Below are positions 1 to 7,586 of a stretch of DNA of 8,254 nt, piece by piece; within the stretch, counting starts at the first letter, position 1, and the number at the start of each line of letters is the position of its first letter. Origin of the DNA: Porticoccus sp. (lineage in GTDB: Bacteria; Pseudomonadota; Gammaproteobacteria; Pseudomonadales; Porticoccaceae); contig NYXF01000124.1 in assembly GCA_002685455.1 (NCBI GenBank), positions 1 through 8,254 of the forward strand, read 5' to 3'. A program made the translations under genes and the position numbers. The notes under the pieces were generated by a model. It saw only the letters and a program-made list of their open reading frames with translations, searched no databases and was not told where the DNA came from.

Positions 1-509
1 ATCCACCAAATCCATTAAATGTTTACGGGCAATCGAAGTTAGCAGGGGAAAAGGGTATACAAGTTATTGGGGGTCAGTTTTATATTTTTAGAACAAGCTG
101 GGTATATTCTAATAAAAGAAAAAATTTTTATCTAAGCGTGAAGAAAAAAATTGAAGATAATAAGGAATTTAGCGTTGTTTCGGATCAATTTGGAGTTCCA
201 ACCTCTAGTTTGTTTATTGCCCAAAAATTGCATAGGATTATTAATAAATTGAACCCTGATAATAAAGGAATTTATCATCTTGTTCCGAATGGTAGTTGTT
301 CGTGGTTTGATTTTGCAAAATTAATAGCCAAAAAAATCAATCCTAATTTTAACTTGAATAAATTAATTCCAATATCAACTTTTGATTATTCTTCAAAAAT
401 AGTAAGGCCTAGAAATTCAGTATTGAATAACCAAGAAGTACAATCAACCTTCATGATAGAATTTGAAAGTTGGGAATTTGAATTGGATCAAATAATAAAT
501 GGAACGTAA
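1..509 (+). CDS. rfbD: dTDP-4-dehydrorhamnose reductase RmlD, C-terminal part (5' truncated by window edge)
   Basis: The reading frame is open from base 3 and gives 168 residues, about the last 55% of a family that is usually near 300 residues. The enzyme reduces dTDP-4-keto-L-rhamnose to dTDP-L-rhamnose with NAD(P)H in the cytoplasm, the last step of the rml pathway. The catalytic SDR motif YGQSK is at the very start (Tyr codon 24-26, Lys codon 36-38). It is followed by the family's FRTSWVYS segment, DQFGVPT (183-203) and RPRNSVL (405-425), which are RmlD substrate-domain hallmarks. The N-terminal Rossmann GxxGxxG must lie upstream of base 1. A GTG at 138 would be a false internal start, because the motifs upstream of it are in frame and conserved. 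The gene overlaps rfbA by 11 bases, and the D-A-C order matches the common rmlBDAC operon, so rmlB is expected just upstream. Confidence 0.95.
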   Translation, partial: PPNPLNVYGQSKLAGEKGIQVIGGQFYIFRTSWVYSNKRKNFYLSVKKKIEDNKEFSVVSDQFGVPTSSLFIAQKLHRIINKLNPDNKGIYHLVPNGSCSWFDFAKLIAKKINPNFNLNKLIPISTFDYSSKIVRPRNSVLNNQEVQSTFMIEFESWEFELDQIINGT

Positions 510-1374
510 AGGTATTATTTTAGCAGGTGGTTCGGGAACTAGGCTATACCCAGTTACTCACTCTATCTCAAAGCAACTTCTCCCTGTTTATGATAAGCCA
601 ATGATCTATTATCCTTTAACAACTTTGATGCTCGCAGGTATCAGAGAAATTTTGATCATCACAACTCCACAAGATTTAAAAAAATTTCAAGAACTATTAT
701 TAGATGGTTCTCAATGGGGTATAAAAATTAATTATGAAGAACAGCAATCTCCCGATGGCTTAGCCCAAGCTTTTATTATTGCTGAGAATTTTATTGGAAA
801 TGATTCTTCAGCACTTATATTGGGAGATAATATATTTTATGGCAATGATATGAGTTTATTATTTAAATCATCCTCTAAAAAGAAACAGGGAGCAACAATT
901 TTTGTTTATCATGTCAGTGATCCGAGCAGATATGGTGTTGCGGAATTTAATAAAAATAAACAAGTAATATCGTTAGAAGAGAAACCAATTCACCCTAAAT
1001 CTAACTTCGCTGTTACTGGTCTATATTTTTATGACAATAAAGCAGTGGAATATGCAAAGAATTTAAAACCATCAAAGCGTGGTGAACTTGAAATAACAGA
1101 TCTTAATAAAAAATATTTGGATGATGGTAGTTTGTATGTTCAAAATATGGATCGTGGATATGCTTGGTTAGATACAGGTACTCACGAGTCTTTGTTAGAG
1201 GCTGGACAGTTTATTTCTACGATTGAAAATAGACAGGGTTTAAAGATAGCATGTCCAGAGGAGGTTGCTTTTAATAATGGTTGGATTAGTAAAGCTTTTT
1301 TAGAAAAATTAGCCCAACCGTTACTAAAAAACCAGTACGGACAATATCTTTTAAATTTAATATCTGATAAATGA
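499..1374 (+). CDS. rfbA: Glucose-1-phosphate thymidylyltransferase RmlA
   Basis: This enzyme makes dTDP-glucose from glucose-1-phosphate and dTTP, the committed step to dTDP-L-rhamnose. At 291 residues it has the usual length of the short RmlA/RfbA form. Visible motifs are the nucleotide-binding [13 protein letters not shown] (residues 8-20), [16 protein letters not shown], the metal-binding Asp in GDNIFYG (Asp110), EEKP (160-163), [10 protein letters not shown] (194-203) and YAWLDTGTH with the second metal Asp at 225. The C-terminal segment ending in YGQYLL is also typical of RmlA. From memory the protein is very close to enterobacterial RfbA over its whole length. The start is the ATG inside the end of rfbD and places the first motif at the normal distance. 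Its stop overlaps the rfbC start as ATGA, suggesting translational coupling. Only a weak GGAT lies upstream as a possible ribosome site. Confidence 0.97.
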   Translation: MERKGIILAGGSGTRLYPVTHSISKQLLPVYDKPMIYYPLTTLMLAGIREILIITTPQDLKKFQELLLDGSQWGIKINYEEQQSPDGLAQAFIIAENFIGNDSSALILGDNIFYGNDMSLLFKSSSKKKQGATIFVYHVSDPSRYGVAEFNKNKQVISLEEKPIHPKSNFAVTGLYFYDNKAVEYAKNLKPSKRGELEITDLNKKYLDDGSLYVQNMDRGYAWLDTGTHESLLEAGQFISTIENRQGLKIACPEEVAFNNGWISKAFLEKLAQPLLKNQYGQYLLNLISDK

Positions 1375-1916
1375 AAGTAACCCCATTAGAAATACCTGAT
1401 TTAAAGTTAATAGACCTCGAGGTAAACGAGGATAGCAGAGGTTATTTTTTTGAATTATTTCACAAAACTAAATTTGATACGGCTATCGGAGAGAATATAA
1501 CGTTTGTTCAAGATAATATATCGAAATCTTCAAAAGGAGTCCTCAGGGGCCTTCATTTTCAGAGAGAGCCATTTACGCAAGGAAAATTAATAAGTGTACT
1601 AGCTGGAGAGGTATTTGATGTTGTGGTTGATTTAAGAAAAAATTCAAAAACTTACTCCAAATGGCTAGGCATAAATCTTAATGGAGAAGATAAAAAACAG
1701 CTGTGGGTACCTCCTGGATTTGCACATGGTTTTATGACTTTAAGTCATGAAGCTTTTTTCTATTACAAAGTTACTAATTTTTATAGTGTAAATCATGAAG
1801 TCACAATAGATTATGCTGATGATAACTTGTCTATAAAATGGCCTGAAAACGTTGATATGAAAATATCAAAAAAGGATCAATCTGGCATTTCCTTTAATAA
1901 ATTTAATGCCATGTAA
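1371..1916 (+). CDS. rfbC: dTDP-4-dehydrorhamnose 3,5-epimerase RmlC
   Basis: This RmlC-type cupin epimerises C3 and C5 of dTDP-4-keto-6-deoxyglucose to give dTDP-4-keto-L-rhamnose, the RmlD substrate. At 181 residues it is full length. It shows RGYFFELF (23-30), FVQDN (45-49), GVLRGLHFQ with the catalytic His62, QGKL with Lys72, [10 protein letters not shown] (112-121) with His119, the active-site tyrosine region [10 protein letters not shown] (130-139) and Asp169 in SKKDQ, the likely partner of His62. All residues expected of a true RmlC are therefore present, in contrast to the second cupin at 7002. The start overlaps the rfbA stop (ATGA), and no Shine-Dalgarno is evident, which fits coupling to rfbA. 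It completes the rml genes in this window, and an 11-base gap separates it from ugd. Confidence 0.96.
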   Translation: MKVTPLEIPDLKLIDLEVNEDSRGYFFELFHKTKFDTAIGENITFVQDNISKSSKGVLRGLHFQREPFTQGKLISVLAGEVFDVVVDLRKNSKTYSKWLGINLNGEDKKQLWVPPGFAHGFMTLSHEAFFYYKVTNFYSVNHEVTIDYADDNLSIKWPENVDMKISKKDQSGISFNKFNAM

Positions 1917-1927
1917 TTATACGTTAT

Positions 1928-3103
1928 ATGAAAAAATTTAATATTTTTGTTGTTGGTATGGGTTATGTTGGGTTGAGCAATGCAATTCTTCTGTCTCAAA
2001 ATAATAAAGTTTGTGGTATAGATATTGATGTAAATCGTATCAAAACTTTAAATAAAAAAAAATCACCAATTCAAGATGAATCAATTTCCAAGTATTTAAT
2101 TGATGAACCACTTGATTTACAATTTATTCATTCAGAAGATACTTCATATAGCTCTGCGGATTTTGTTGTAGTTTCTACACCTACTAATTATGACGAAAAA
2201 ACTAATTTTTTTAACACTCAATCTGTTGAAAATATTATAGAGAAAGTATTAAGCGAAAATAAGAAAGTTACTATTATTATTAAATCTACAGTCCCAGTTG
2301 GTTTTACAGAGAGACTAAAAGAGAAATTTGCTTACAAAAAAATTATTTTTTCTCCTGAATTTTTAAGGGAAGGCAAAGCCCTGCATGACAACTTGCATCC
2401 ATCTAGAATTGTTATTGGAGGAATGATTAATGAGGGTAAAGTTTTTGCCAAATTATTAATAAATGGTGCTTTAAAAGAAAAAATTCCTGTTTTTTATATG
2501 AGTGCTTCAGCTGCTGAAGCATCTAAGTTATTTTCAAATGCATATCTCGCAATGAGAGTTGTTTTTTTTAACGAACTAGATTCTTATGCTTTAGCTCATG
2601 AGCTGGATACAAAGTGTATTATTGATTCAATTTCTTCAGATTCGAGAATTGGTCATGGCTATAACAACCCTTCTTTTGGTTACGGTGGATACTGTCTTCC
2701 TAAGGATGTTAAACAACTTCGTGCTAATTATAAAGATGTACCGAACAATTTGATAAATTCTCTTGTTGATGCGAATTCAACAAGAAAAGATTTTATTACC
2801 AATTCAATCTTAAGTTTAAAACCTAAAGTGGTAGGCATATATAGGCTTATAATGAAAAGTGGGTCAGATAATTTTAGAGAATCGTCTATTCAGGGCGTTA
2901 TGAGGAGAATTAAGGCTAAAGGAGTAAAAGTTATTATTTATGAACCTTTAATTGAAAATTCTTTATTTTTTGACTCTGAATTAATACGTGATCTTGAAAC
3001 CTTTAAAAAGCTTAGTGATGTAATAGTTACTAATAGGATGTCAGAAAGTCTAATCAATGTAAAACATAAAATTTTTACTAGAGATATCTTTAATTCAGAC
3101 TAG
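1928..3103 (+). CDS. ugd: UDP-glucose 6-dehydrogenase
   Basis: The product oxidises UDP-glucose to UDP-glucuronate with two NAD+ in the cytoplasm. The 391 residues match the short enterobacterial Ugd class (about 388 residues). The N-terminal NAD domain begins VVGMGYVGLSNAILL with the GxGYVG motif at 10-15. IKSTVPVGF (118-126) and FSPEFLREGKALHDNLHPSR (141-160) follow. The dimer-linking helix has EASKLFSNAYLAMR (197-210), and the C-terminal domain carries GYGGYCLPKD with the catalytic Cys256 and Asp260. The end segment YRLIMKSGSDNFRESS and IYEP complete the UDP-binding domain. It most resembles E. coli Ugd in memory. It sits between rfbC and an SDR epimerase that would use its product, which supports a UDP-GlcA to UDP-GalA route. 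No clear ribosome-binding site precedes the ATG. Confidence 0.96.
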   Translation: MKKFNIFVVGMGYVGLSNAILLSQNNKVCGIDIDVNRIKTLNKKKSPIQDESISKYLIDEPLDLQFIHSEDTSYSSADFVVVSTPTNYDEKTNFFNTQSVENIIEKVLSENKKVTIIIKSTVPVGFTERLKEKFAYKKIIFSPEFLREGKALHDNLHPSRIVIGGMINEGKVFAKLLINGALKEKIPVFYMSASAAEASKLFSNAYLAMRVVFFNELDSYALAHELDTKCIIDSISSDSRIGHGYNNPSFGYGGYCLPKDVKQLRANYKDVPNNLINSLVDANSTRKDFITNSILSLKPKVVGIYRLIMKSGSDNFRESSIQGVMRRIKAKGVKVIIYEPLIENSLFFDSELIRDLETFKKLSDVIVTNRMSESLINVKHKIFTRDIFNSD

Positions 3104-3130
3104 ATAATATTAAGTTATGATTATATAAAA

Positions 3131-4135
3131 ATGAATATTCTAATTACTGGATCTGCAGGATTTATTGGCTCTGCACTTACTATTGAGTTGTTGAATAGAG
3201 GAGATTCAGTTTTAGGCGTTGATAATCATAACAATTATTATGATCCCGCTTTAAAGGATGCGAGACTTGCTCGTCATTTAAATCATCCTGAGTATACACA
3301 TTTTAAAATTGATATATCCAAAAAGGATGATGTAATAAACCTCTTTGAAAATCATCAATTTGATTGTGTTGTAAATTTAGCAGCACAGGCAGGGGTTAGA
3401 TACTCATTAGAAAATCCAATGGCTTATATCGATTCTAATCTTGTGGGTTTTGCAAATATAATAGAAAGTTGTAGAAAGAATAATTTATCTCATTTGATTT
3501 ATGCTTCATCAAGCTCTGTTTATGGCCTAAATACAAAACAACCTTTTTCAACGCATGATTCAGTTAATCATCCAATAAGTTTGTATGCAGCTACCAAAAA
3601 AGCTAATGAATTAATGGCCCATTCATATTCACATTTATATAATTTACCAACCACAGGACTTCGTTTTTTTACGGTATACGGACCTTTTGATCGACCAGAC
3701 ATGGCTCTTCAGAAGTTTACAAAGGCTATAATAAATAATGAGACGATTAAGATTTTTAATTATGGAAAACATCAGCGAGATTTTACTTATATTGATGATG
3801 TTGTTGCTGGGATTGTAAAAATCATCGATAAGCCATCTATGCCCAATAAATACTGGAATAGTAAGAAACCAGATCCAGCATCGTCCTCAGCTCCATACAG
3901 GTTATACAATTTAGGAAATAATAATCCAGTTCAGCTTATATCTTATATTGAGGAGCTAGAATCATGTTTAGGAAAAGTCGCAAAAAAAGATTTATTACCA
4001 ATACAGGCAGGAGATATTCCCAATACCTTTGCCGATATTGATGATTTTATAAGAGATTTTTCTTTTAAACCAAAATTTACTATTGCTGAAGGAGTTAAAA
4101 GTTTTGTGCAATGGTATGTTTCTTATTATAAGTAA
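3131..4135 (+). CDS. NAD-dependent epimerase, probable UDP-glucuronate 4-epimerase
   Basis: This extended SDR protein of 334 residues most likely interconverts UDP-glucuronate and UDP-galacturonate. It has the NAD-binding GSAGFIG (7-13), Asp31 after the second strand, NLAAQAGVRYSLENP (82-96, a signature of UDP-GlcA 4-epimerases), ASSSSVYG (125-132), the catalytic YAATK (Tyr152, Lys156), RPDMAL (188-193), QRDFTYIDD (215-223) and QAGDIPNTFADI near the C terminus. The family usually shows a Trp-Gly before RPDM, whereas here it is Phe-Asp (186-187). A C4 epimerase for another UDP-hexose is possible, but the signature and the adjacent ugd favour UDP-GlcA. The ATG at 3117 is closed by a stop after three codons, so 3131 is the start. 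Ugd ends 27 bases upstream. The following 89-base gap carries a new promoter, so this is probably the last gene of its transcription unit or a read-through point. Confidence 0.88.
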   Translation: MNILITGSAGFIGSALTIELLNRGDSVLGVDNHNNYYDPALKDARLARHLNHPEYTHFKIDISKKDDVINLFENHQFDCVVNLAAQAGVRYSLENPMAYIDSNLVGFANIIESCRKNNLSHLIYASSSSVYGLNTKQPFSTHDSVNHPISLYAATKKANELMAHSYSHLYNLPTTGLRFFTVYGPFDRPDMALQKFTKAIINNETIKIFNYGKHQRDFTYIDDVVAGIVKIIDKPSMPNKYWNSKKPDPASSSAPYRLYNLGNNNPVQLISYIEELESCLGKVAKKDLLPIQAGDIPNTFADIDDFIRDFSFKPKFTIAEGVKSFVQWYVSYYK

Positions 4136-4167
4136 CAATTTTTTTCATTTAATCAATATTATAAAGA

Positions 4168-4190
4168 TATTGTTCAATCATTGAACAATA
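4168..4190. promoter_or_regulatory. Perfect 11-bp inverted repeat, candidate operator for the adjacent MarR-type regulator
   Basis: The left arm TATTGTTCAAT (4168-4178) and right arm ATTGAACAATA (4180-4190) are exact reverse complements around a single central C at 4179. The size and two-fold symmetry suit a dimeric winged-helix repressor. The repeat covers the proposed -35 and most of the spacer of the promoter at 4170-4199, so a bound protein would block RNA polymerase. It lies 34 bases upstream of the regulator's ATG. A terminator role is unlikely because the hairpin is AT-rich and has no U-run after it. The symmetry is seen directly; the operator role is inferred. Confidence 0.7.
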
Positions 4191-4199
4191 ATATATAAT
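4170..4199 (+). promoter_or_regulatory. Sigma-70-type promoter for the MarR-manC-gmd module
   Basis: A consensus -10 hexamer TATAAT (4194-4199) stands 18 bases after TTGTTC (4170-4175), a 3-of-6 match to TTGACA whose conserved TTG is kept. Transcription would start near 4206, leaving a leader of only about 20 bases before the ATG at 4225, with no Shine-Dalgarno visible. In such AT-rich DNA a TATAAT can arise by chance. Its placement in the only long gap of the window, with the -35 inside a perfect palindrome, makes it credible. The weak -35 may allow an activator or derepression to matter. Confidence 0.65.
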
Positions 4200-4224
4200 G
4201 GCCTTTTTATAATTAAATAGCTAT

Positions 4225-4551
4225 ATGATTAAAAATTTATTTCAAATTTTAAAGATTTTAGAAAAAGACTCAAATTTTACTCAAAGAAAATTATCAAATA
4301 CACTGGGGATTAGTCTTGGAAAGATAAATTATTGTATGAAGAAGCTTATTGATAAGGGTTTTATTAAGGTTGATAATTTTAAAAATCATAAAAATAAAAT
4401 TCAATATTCATACCTACTAACACCAAAGGGAATTGAAGAAAAAGGTCGACTCACAATTGAATTTATAAGAATTAAAACTCAGGAATACGAAGCTTTAAAA
4501 GAGGAAATTGATGAATTAAGAGATGAGGCGAAAAAGTTAAATGAAAAGTAA
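4225..4551 (+). CDS. EPS-associated MarR-family winged-helix transcriptional regulator
   Basis: This small DNA-binding protein (108 residues) resembles the MarR-type regulators found in exopolysaccharide gene clusters. The N-terminal winged helix spans about residues 3-70: a first helix FQILKILEKD, the turn FTQRKLSNTLGIS (18-30), a recognition helix SLGKINYCMKKLIDKGFI (30-47), then a basic wing with VDNFKNHKNKIQYSYLLT (49-66). LTPKGIEEK leads into a long charged helix (72-108, EYEALKEEIDELRDEAKKL), probably a dimerising coiled coil. There is no ligand-binding domain, so any signal is unknown. It is the first gene after the palindromic promoter and overlaps manC by 11 bases, so it is co-transcribed with the GDP-mannose genes. 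Autoregulation and control of the downstream module are inferred. Repressor versus activator cannot be told from sequence. The ATG at 4225 gives a complete first helix. Confidence 0.88.
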   Translation: MIKNLFQILKILEKDSNFTQRKLSNTLGISLGKINYCMKKLIDKGFIKVDNFKNHKNKIQYSYLLTPKGIEEKGRLTIEFIRIKTQEYEALKEEIDELRDEAKKLNEK

Positions 4552-5977
4552 TTTTAGCCAAAAGTTAGTACCCATAATTTTATGTGGCGGCTCTGGAACA
4601 AGATTATGGCCTCTATCAAGAAAACAATATCCTAAACAATTTCTTCCTCTTTTATCAGATAATACAATGCTTCAAGAAACTATATTAAGAATACAGCAAA
4701 TACCAAATGTAGAAAATCCAATAATAATTTCGAATGATGAACATAGATTTTTAGTCGCAGAGCAGTGTAGAAATATTGGATTAAACAACCCAGAAATAAT
4801 ACTTGAACCTATTGCAAAAAATACTGCTCCTGCAATAGTCGCCGGCACTCTTTATGCAAAATCAAAGTTCGATAATTGCAATATATTAATACTACCGGCA
4901 GATCACTATATCGCAAATATTAAAAAATTTAATAAAGCAATAGAGTTAGCAAGAAATGAGGCTACTAAAGGCGCACTAATTACTTTTGGAATACACCCCA
5001 ATAGTTCTAATACAAATTATGGTTATATAAAATACTCTAATACTATTAAAAAAGGTATTTATAAAGTCGATAAATTTATAGAGAAACCAGATTTAAAAAC
5101 TGCCCAATCTTTTTTAAAGCAAAAAAAATATTTATGGAATAGTGGGATATTTTTATTTAATCTCGATTTATTTTTAGTTGAGATGAATGAATTTAATCCA
5201 AAAATCGTTGAGAATATTAAAAATTCATTAATAGATTCATCAAAAGATTTTGATTTTATTAGGTTGGGAAAAAAGGCTTTTATTGAATGCCCAAGTATAT
5301 CTATTGATTATTGCTTGATGGAAAAAAGTAAAAAAACAATTGTTGTTCAATTTAATGTTGGTTGGAGTGACATAGGTTCATGGAGCTCGCTTTATTCATT
5401 TGGAAAAAAAGACCTGAACAAAAATATAGTATCAGGGCCTACCCACATAGAGGAAACATCAAATTCATATATTAGATCCAACCGTCATTTAGTTGTAACC
5501 TTAGGTGTCGATAATTTAATTATAGTTAATACTCCTGATGCGACTCTTATATCCACAAAAGAGAAGGTAAATGATTTAAAAGGTTTAACTGAGCGTTTAA
5601 CTAAAAAAAATCACAAAGAGGTACAAAATCATAAAAAAGTGTTTAGGCCCTGGGGATGGTTTGATGTGATAGATGAGGGAAATTTTTACAAAGTTAAAAG
5701 GCTTCATGTAAAACCAAAAGGGAAATTATCTTATCAATTTCACAAAAAAAGATCGGAGCATTGGACTGTTGTGGATGGAGTTGCAACAATTCGAATTGAG
5801 GGAAGAACGCAAAAATTAACCTCTGGTGAATCAATATTTATTGCACAAGGAGAGAAACATAGCCTTGCAAACAATAGTAAAAATCAATTAGAGATAATTG
5901 AAGTACAAAGTGGTAAATATTTCGGAGAAGATGACATAATTAGAATTAATGATATCTACGGAAGAATAAATAAATGA
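4541..5977 (+). CDS. manC: Mannose-1-phosphate guanylyltransferase / mannose-6-phosphate isomerase (type II, bifunctional)
   Basis: The protein makes GDP-mannose from mannose-1-phosphate and GTP, and by family also isomerises fructose-6-phosphate to mannose-6-phosphate. Its 478 residues fit the fused ManC/CpsB/AlgA type. The N-terminal nucleotidyltransferase domain (about 10-290) has [20 protein letters not shown] (14-33), [10 protein letters not shown] (89-98), ILPADHYI (117-124), FIEKP (179-183), WNSGIFLF (199-206) and VGWSDIGSW (273-281). The C-terminal cupin isomerase domain (about 366-475) has [23 protein letters not shown] (399-413) and [18 protein letters not shown] (451-468). The usual HxH of the isomerase metal site reads HKK (401-403), so isomerase activity could be altered, while the transferase motifs look intact. 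The start lies inside the regulator gene and the stop overlaps gmd as ATGA, indicating one transcription unit. A GAGG at 4525-4528 is a distant weak ribosome site. Confidence 0.96.
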   Translation: MKSNFSQKLVPIILCGGSGTRLWPLSRKQYPKQFLPLLSDNTMLQETILRIQQIPNVENPIIISNDEHRFLVAEQCRNIGLNNPEIILEPIAKNTAPAIVAGTLYAKSKFDNCNILILPADHYIANIKKFNKAIELARNEATKGALITFGIHPNSSNTNYGYIKYSNTIKKGIYKVDKFIEKPDLKTAQSFLKQKKYLWNSGIFLFNLDLFLVEMNEFNPKIVENIKNSLIDSSKDFDFIRLGKKAFIECPSISIDYCLMEKSKKTIVVQFNVGWSDIGSWSSLYSFGKKDLNKNIVSGPTHIEETSNSYIRSNRHLVVTLGVDNLIIVNTPDATLISTKEKVNDLKGLTERLTKKNHKEVQNHKKVFRPWGWFDVIDEGNFYKVKRLHVKPKGKLSYQFHKKRSEHWTVVDGVATIRIEGRTQKLTSGESIFIAQGEKHSLANNSKNQLEIIEVQSGKYFGEDDIIRINDIYGRINK

Positions 5978-7005
5978 AAAAAGCTTTTATTACAGGAATT
6001 ACTGGGCAAGACGGATCATATTTAGCTGAATTACTTTTGGAAAAGGGATATGAAGTTCATGGCATTATTCGTAGATCATCCATTTTTAATACACATAGAA
6101 TAGATCATTTAATTAAGCAATCAAATTTTTACACTTATTATGGTGATTTAACTGATTCTAGTAATTTACATAGATTATTGGAAAAAATTAAACCAGACGA
6201 AGTTTATAATTTGGGGGCACAATCACATGTAGCTGTCTCATTCGAAGTGCCAGAATATACTGCGGAAGTTGATGGTACGGGTGCTATCCGATTACTTGAT
6301 GCTATTCGTGACTCTAAGGTAGATTGCAAGTACTATCAAGCATCAACATCAGAATTATTTGGCGGTATTCCTGGAACGGAGCCTCAGAGTGAATCTACCC
6401 CTTTTTATCCTAAATCTCCCTATGGAGCTGCGAAGCTTTACGCTTATTGGGTGACAGTGAACTATCGTGAATCGTATGGGCTTTTTGCATGTAATGGAAT
6501 TTTGTTTAATCATGAATCTCCTCGACGTGGAGAGACATTTGTCACAAAAAAAATTACTCAAGCTGTTGCACGCATTCATCAAGGAAGACAGAAAGTTCTA
6601 AAATTAGGAAATATGGATGCAAAGCGTGACTGGGGTCATGCTAAAGATTTTGTTTATGCACAATGGCTTATGCTTCAACAGGATAAGCCACAAGATTATG
6701 TAATTGCAACCGGAGAAACTCATACAGTTCGTGAATTTGTGGAAGTTGCATTTAGAGAAATAGCTATAGATATTGAATGGAAAGGTAAAGGTATTGATGA
6801 AAAGGGTATTAATAGTAAAACAAAAGAGGTTCTTGTAGAAATAGATGAAAAATATTTTCGACCGACCGAAGTTGAGTGTCTTCTAGGAAATCCAAGTAAA
6901 GCTGAAAAAGAACTTGGCTGGAAAAGAACAGTTTCTTTCCAGGAATTGGTTTCTGGTATGGTCAAATACGACTTGAAAAATGATCATTTTGGCGGCCTAG
7001 AATGA
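5974..7005 (+). CDS. gmd: GDP-mannose 4,6-dehydratase
   Basis: Gmd converts GDP-D-mannose to GDP-4-keto-6-deoxy-D-mannose, the branch point to GDP-fucose, GDP-rhamnose, perosamine, colitose and other 6-deoxy sugars. The 343 residues are full length. Visible are the NADP-binding [12 protein letters not shown] (8-19) with RRSS (33-36), [22 protein letters not shown] (79-91), the catalytic Thr125 and Glu127 in STSELFG, Tyr150 and Lys154 in [22 protein letters not shown] (179-193), the [15 protein letters not shown] segment (212-226) and [12 protein letters not shown] (294-305). These fit true Gmd, although the related heptose dehydratases (DmhA type) share many of them. The upstream manC supplies GDP-mannose, which favours Gmd. 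GGAAG at 5960-5964 is a reasonable ribosome site. The gene overlaps both neighbours by ATGA. No GDP-fucose synthase follows, so the keto-sugar is passed on elsewhere. By eye it is somewhat less AT-rich than its neighbours. Confidence 0.96.
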   Translation: MKKAFITGITGQDGSYLAELLLEKGYEVHGIIRRSSIFNTHRIDHLIKQSNFYTYYGDLTDSSNLHRLLEKIKPDEVYNLGAQSHVAVSFEVPEYTAEVDGTGAIRLLDAIRDSKVDCKYYQASTSELFGGIPGTEPQSESTPFYPKSPYGAAKLYAYWVTVNYRESYGLFACNGILFNHESPRRGETFVTKKITQAVARIHQGRQKVLKLGNMDAKRDWGHAKDFVYAQWLMLQQDKPQDYVIATGETHTVREFVEVAFREIAIDIEWKGKGIDEKGINSKTKEVLVEIDEKYFRPTEVECLLGNPSKAEKELGWKRTVSFQELVSGMVKYDLKNDHFGGLE

Positions 7006-7529
7006 GTATGGTATTTAATATACAAGAGTCTAATAAAGTTAAAGGAGTTTACATATTAAAACCTTCAATTTCTGAAGATATAAGAGGAAATATTTGGACC
7101 TCATTTTTAAAAGAAGAAGTTGAAAAATTATTGCCTGATGATTTATATTTTAAGCATGATAAATTTTCAGAGTCTAAATATAATGTTTTGAGAGGGTTTC
7201 ATGGCGATAACAAATCATGGAAGTTAGTTACTTGTGTATTTGGAGAGATATATCAAGTGGTTGCAGATTTTAGAGAGGGATCACCTACATTTATGAAATG
7301 GGAAAAAATGGTTATCAATAAAAGCAATCAAATTCTAATATTAATACCCCCAGGAATAGGTAATGCATATTATGTGTCAAGTTCAAAGGCAGTCTATCAT
7401 TATAAATTAGCCTATAAGGGAGAATATTTCGATACCAATAATCAATTTACTCGATCATGGGACAATAAAGATCTTAATGTTGATTGGCCTGTGAAAAAAC
7501 CAATACTTTCTTCAAGAGATTCTCTTTAA
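7002..7529 (+). CDS. RmlC-fold nucleotide-sugar 3,5-epimerase, probably acting on a GDP-4-keto-6-deoxy sugar
   Basis: This 175-residue cupin belongs to the dTDP-4-keto-rhamnose 3,5-epimerase superfamily but is far from the RmlC at 1371. It keeps NVLRGFHGD with His67, [10 protein letters not shown] with Lys74, [13 protein letters not shown] (115-127), YHYKLAY with Tyr134, and SSRD with Asp173. The RmlC His of GFAHGF is replaced by Asn121. From memory the whole length, including FNIQES, the FKHDKF segment and ILSSRD, resembles the Campylobacter GDP-6-deoxy-4-keto-heptose epimerases (MlghB/DdahB type), which keep His67 and Tyr134. With gmd directly upstream (ATGA overlap) the likely substrate is GDP-4-keto-6-deoxymannose, which it would epimerise at C3, C5 or both. 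That substrate is inferred. Met3 (7008) is an alternative start. A heptose substrate is possible but no heptose genes are visible here. Confidence 0.85.
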   Translation: MSMVFNIQESNKVKGVYILKPSISEDIRGNIWTSFLKEEVEKLLPDDLYFKHDKFSESKYNVLRGFHGDNKSWKLVTCVFGEIYQVVADFREGSPTFMKWEKMVINKSNQILILIPPGIGNAYYVSSSKAVYHYKLAYKGEYFDTNNQFTRSWDNKDLNVDWPVKKPILSSRDSL

Positions 7530-7586
7530 TAAAGACTTATTGCTAACTAACTATGAAACTTTACCCGAGTATCAAGATAAATATTT

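Noticed and set aside
138..509. GTG at 138 as the start of a separate 123-residue protein
   Set aside because: The same frame is open to the left edge and encodes the catalytic YxxxK and other RmlD motifs, so this is the interior of a truncated rfbD.
3104..3130. Imperfect ATAAT/ATTAT symmetry between ugd and the epimerase gene
   Set aside because: It is only five AT pairs in an AT-rich spacer with no promoter hexamers at good spacing; it is not distinguishable from background.
4122..4145. Possible terminator after the epimerase gene: CTTATTATAAG followed by seven T residues
   Set aside because: The stem is only four or five AT-rich pairs with almost no loop, and several bases separate it from the T-run, so it would not form a stable terminator hairpin.
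1504..5351. Copies of the operator half-site TTGTTCAA at 1504-1511 and 5343-5350
   Set aside because: Both lie inside conserved coding sequence (rfbC and manC) with no inverted partner nearby; eight-base matches are expected by chance at this base composition.
6355..6965. Two minus-strand open frames (6355-6582 and 6720-6965)
   Set aside because: Both are antisense to conserved parts of gmd and have low-complexity, Ser/Arg-rich products with no family resemblance.
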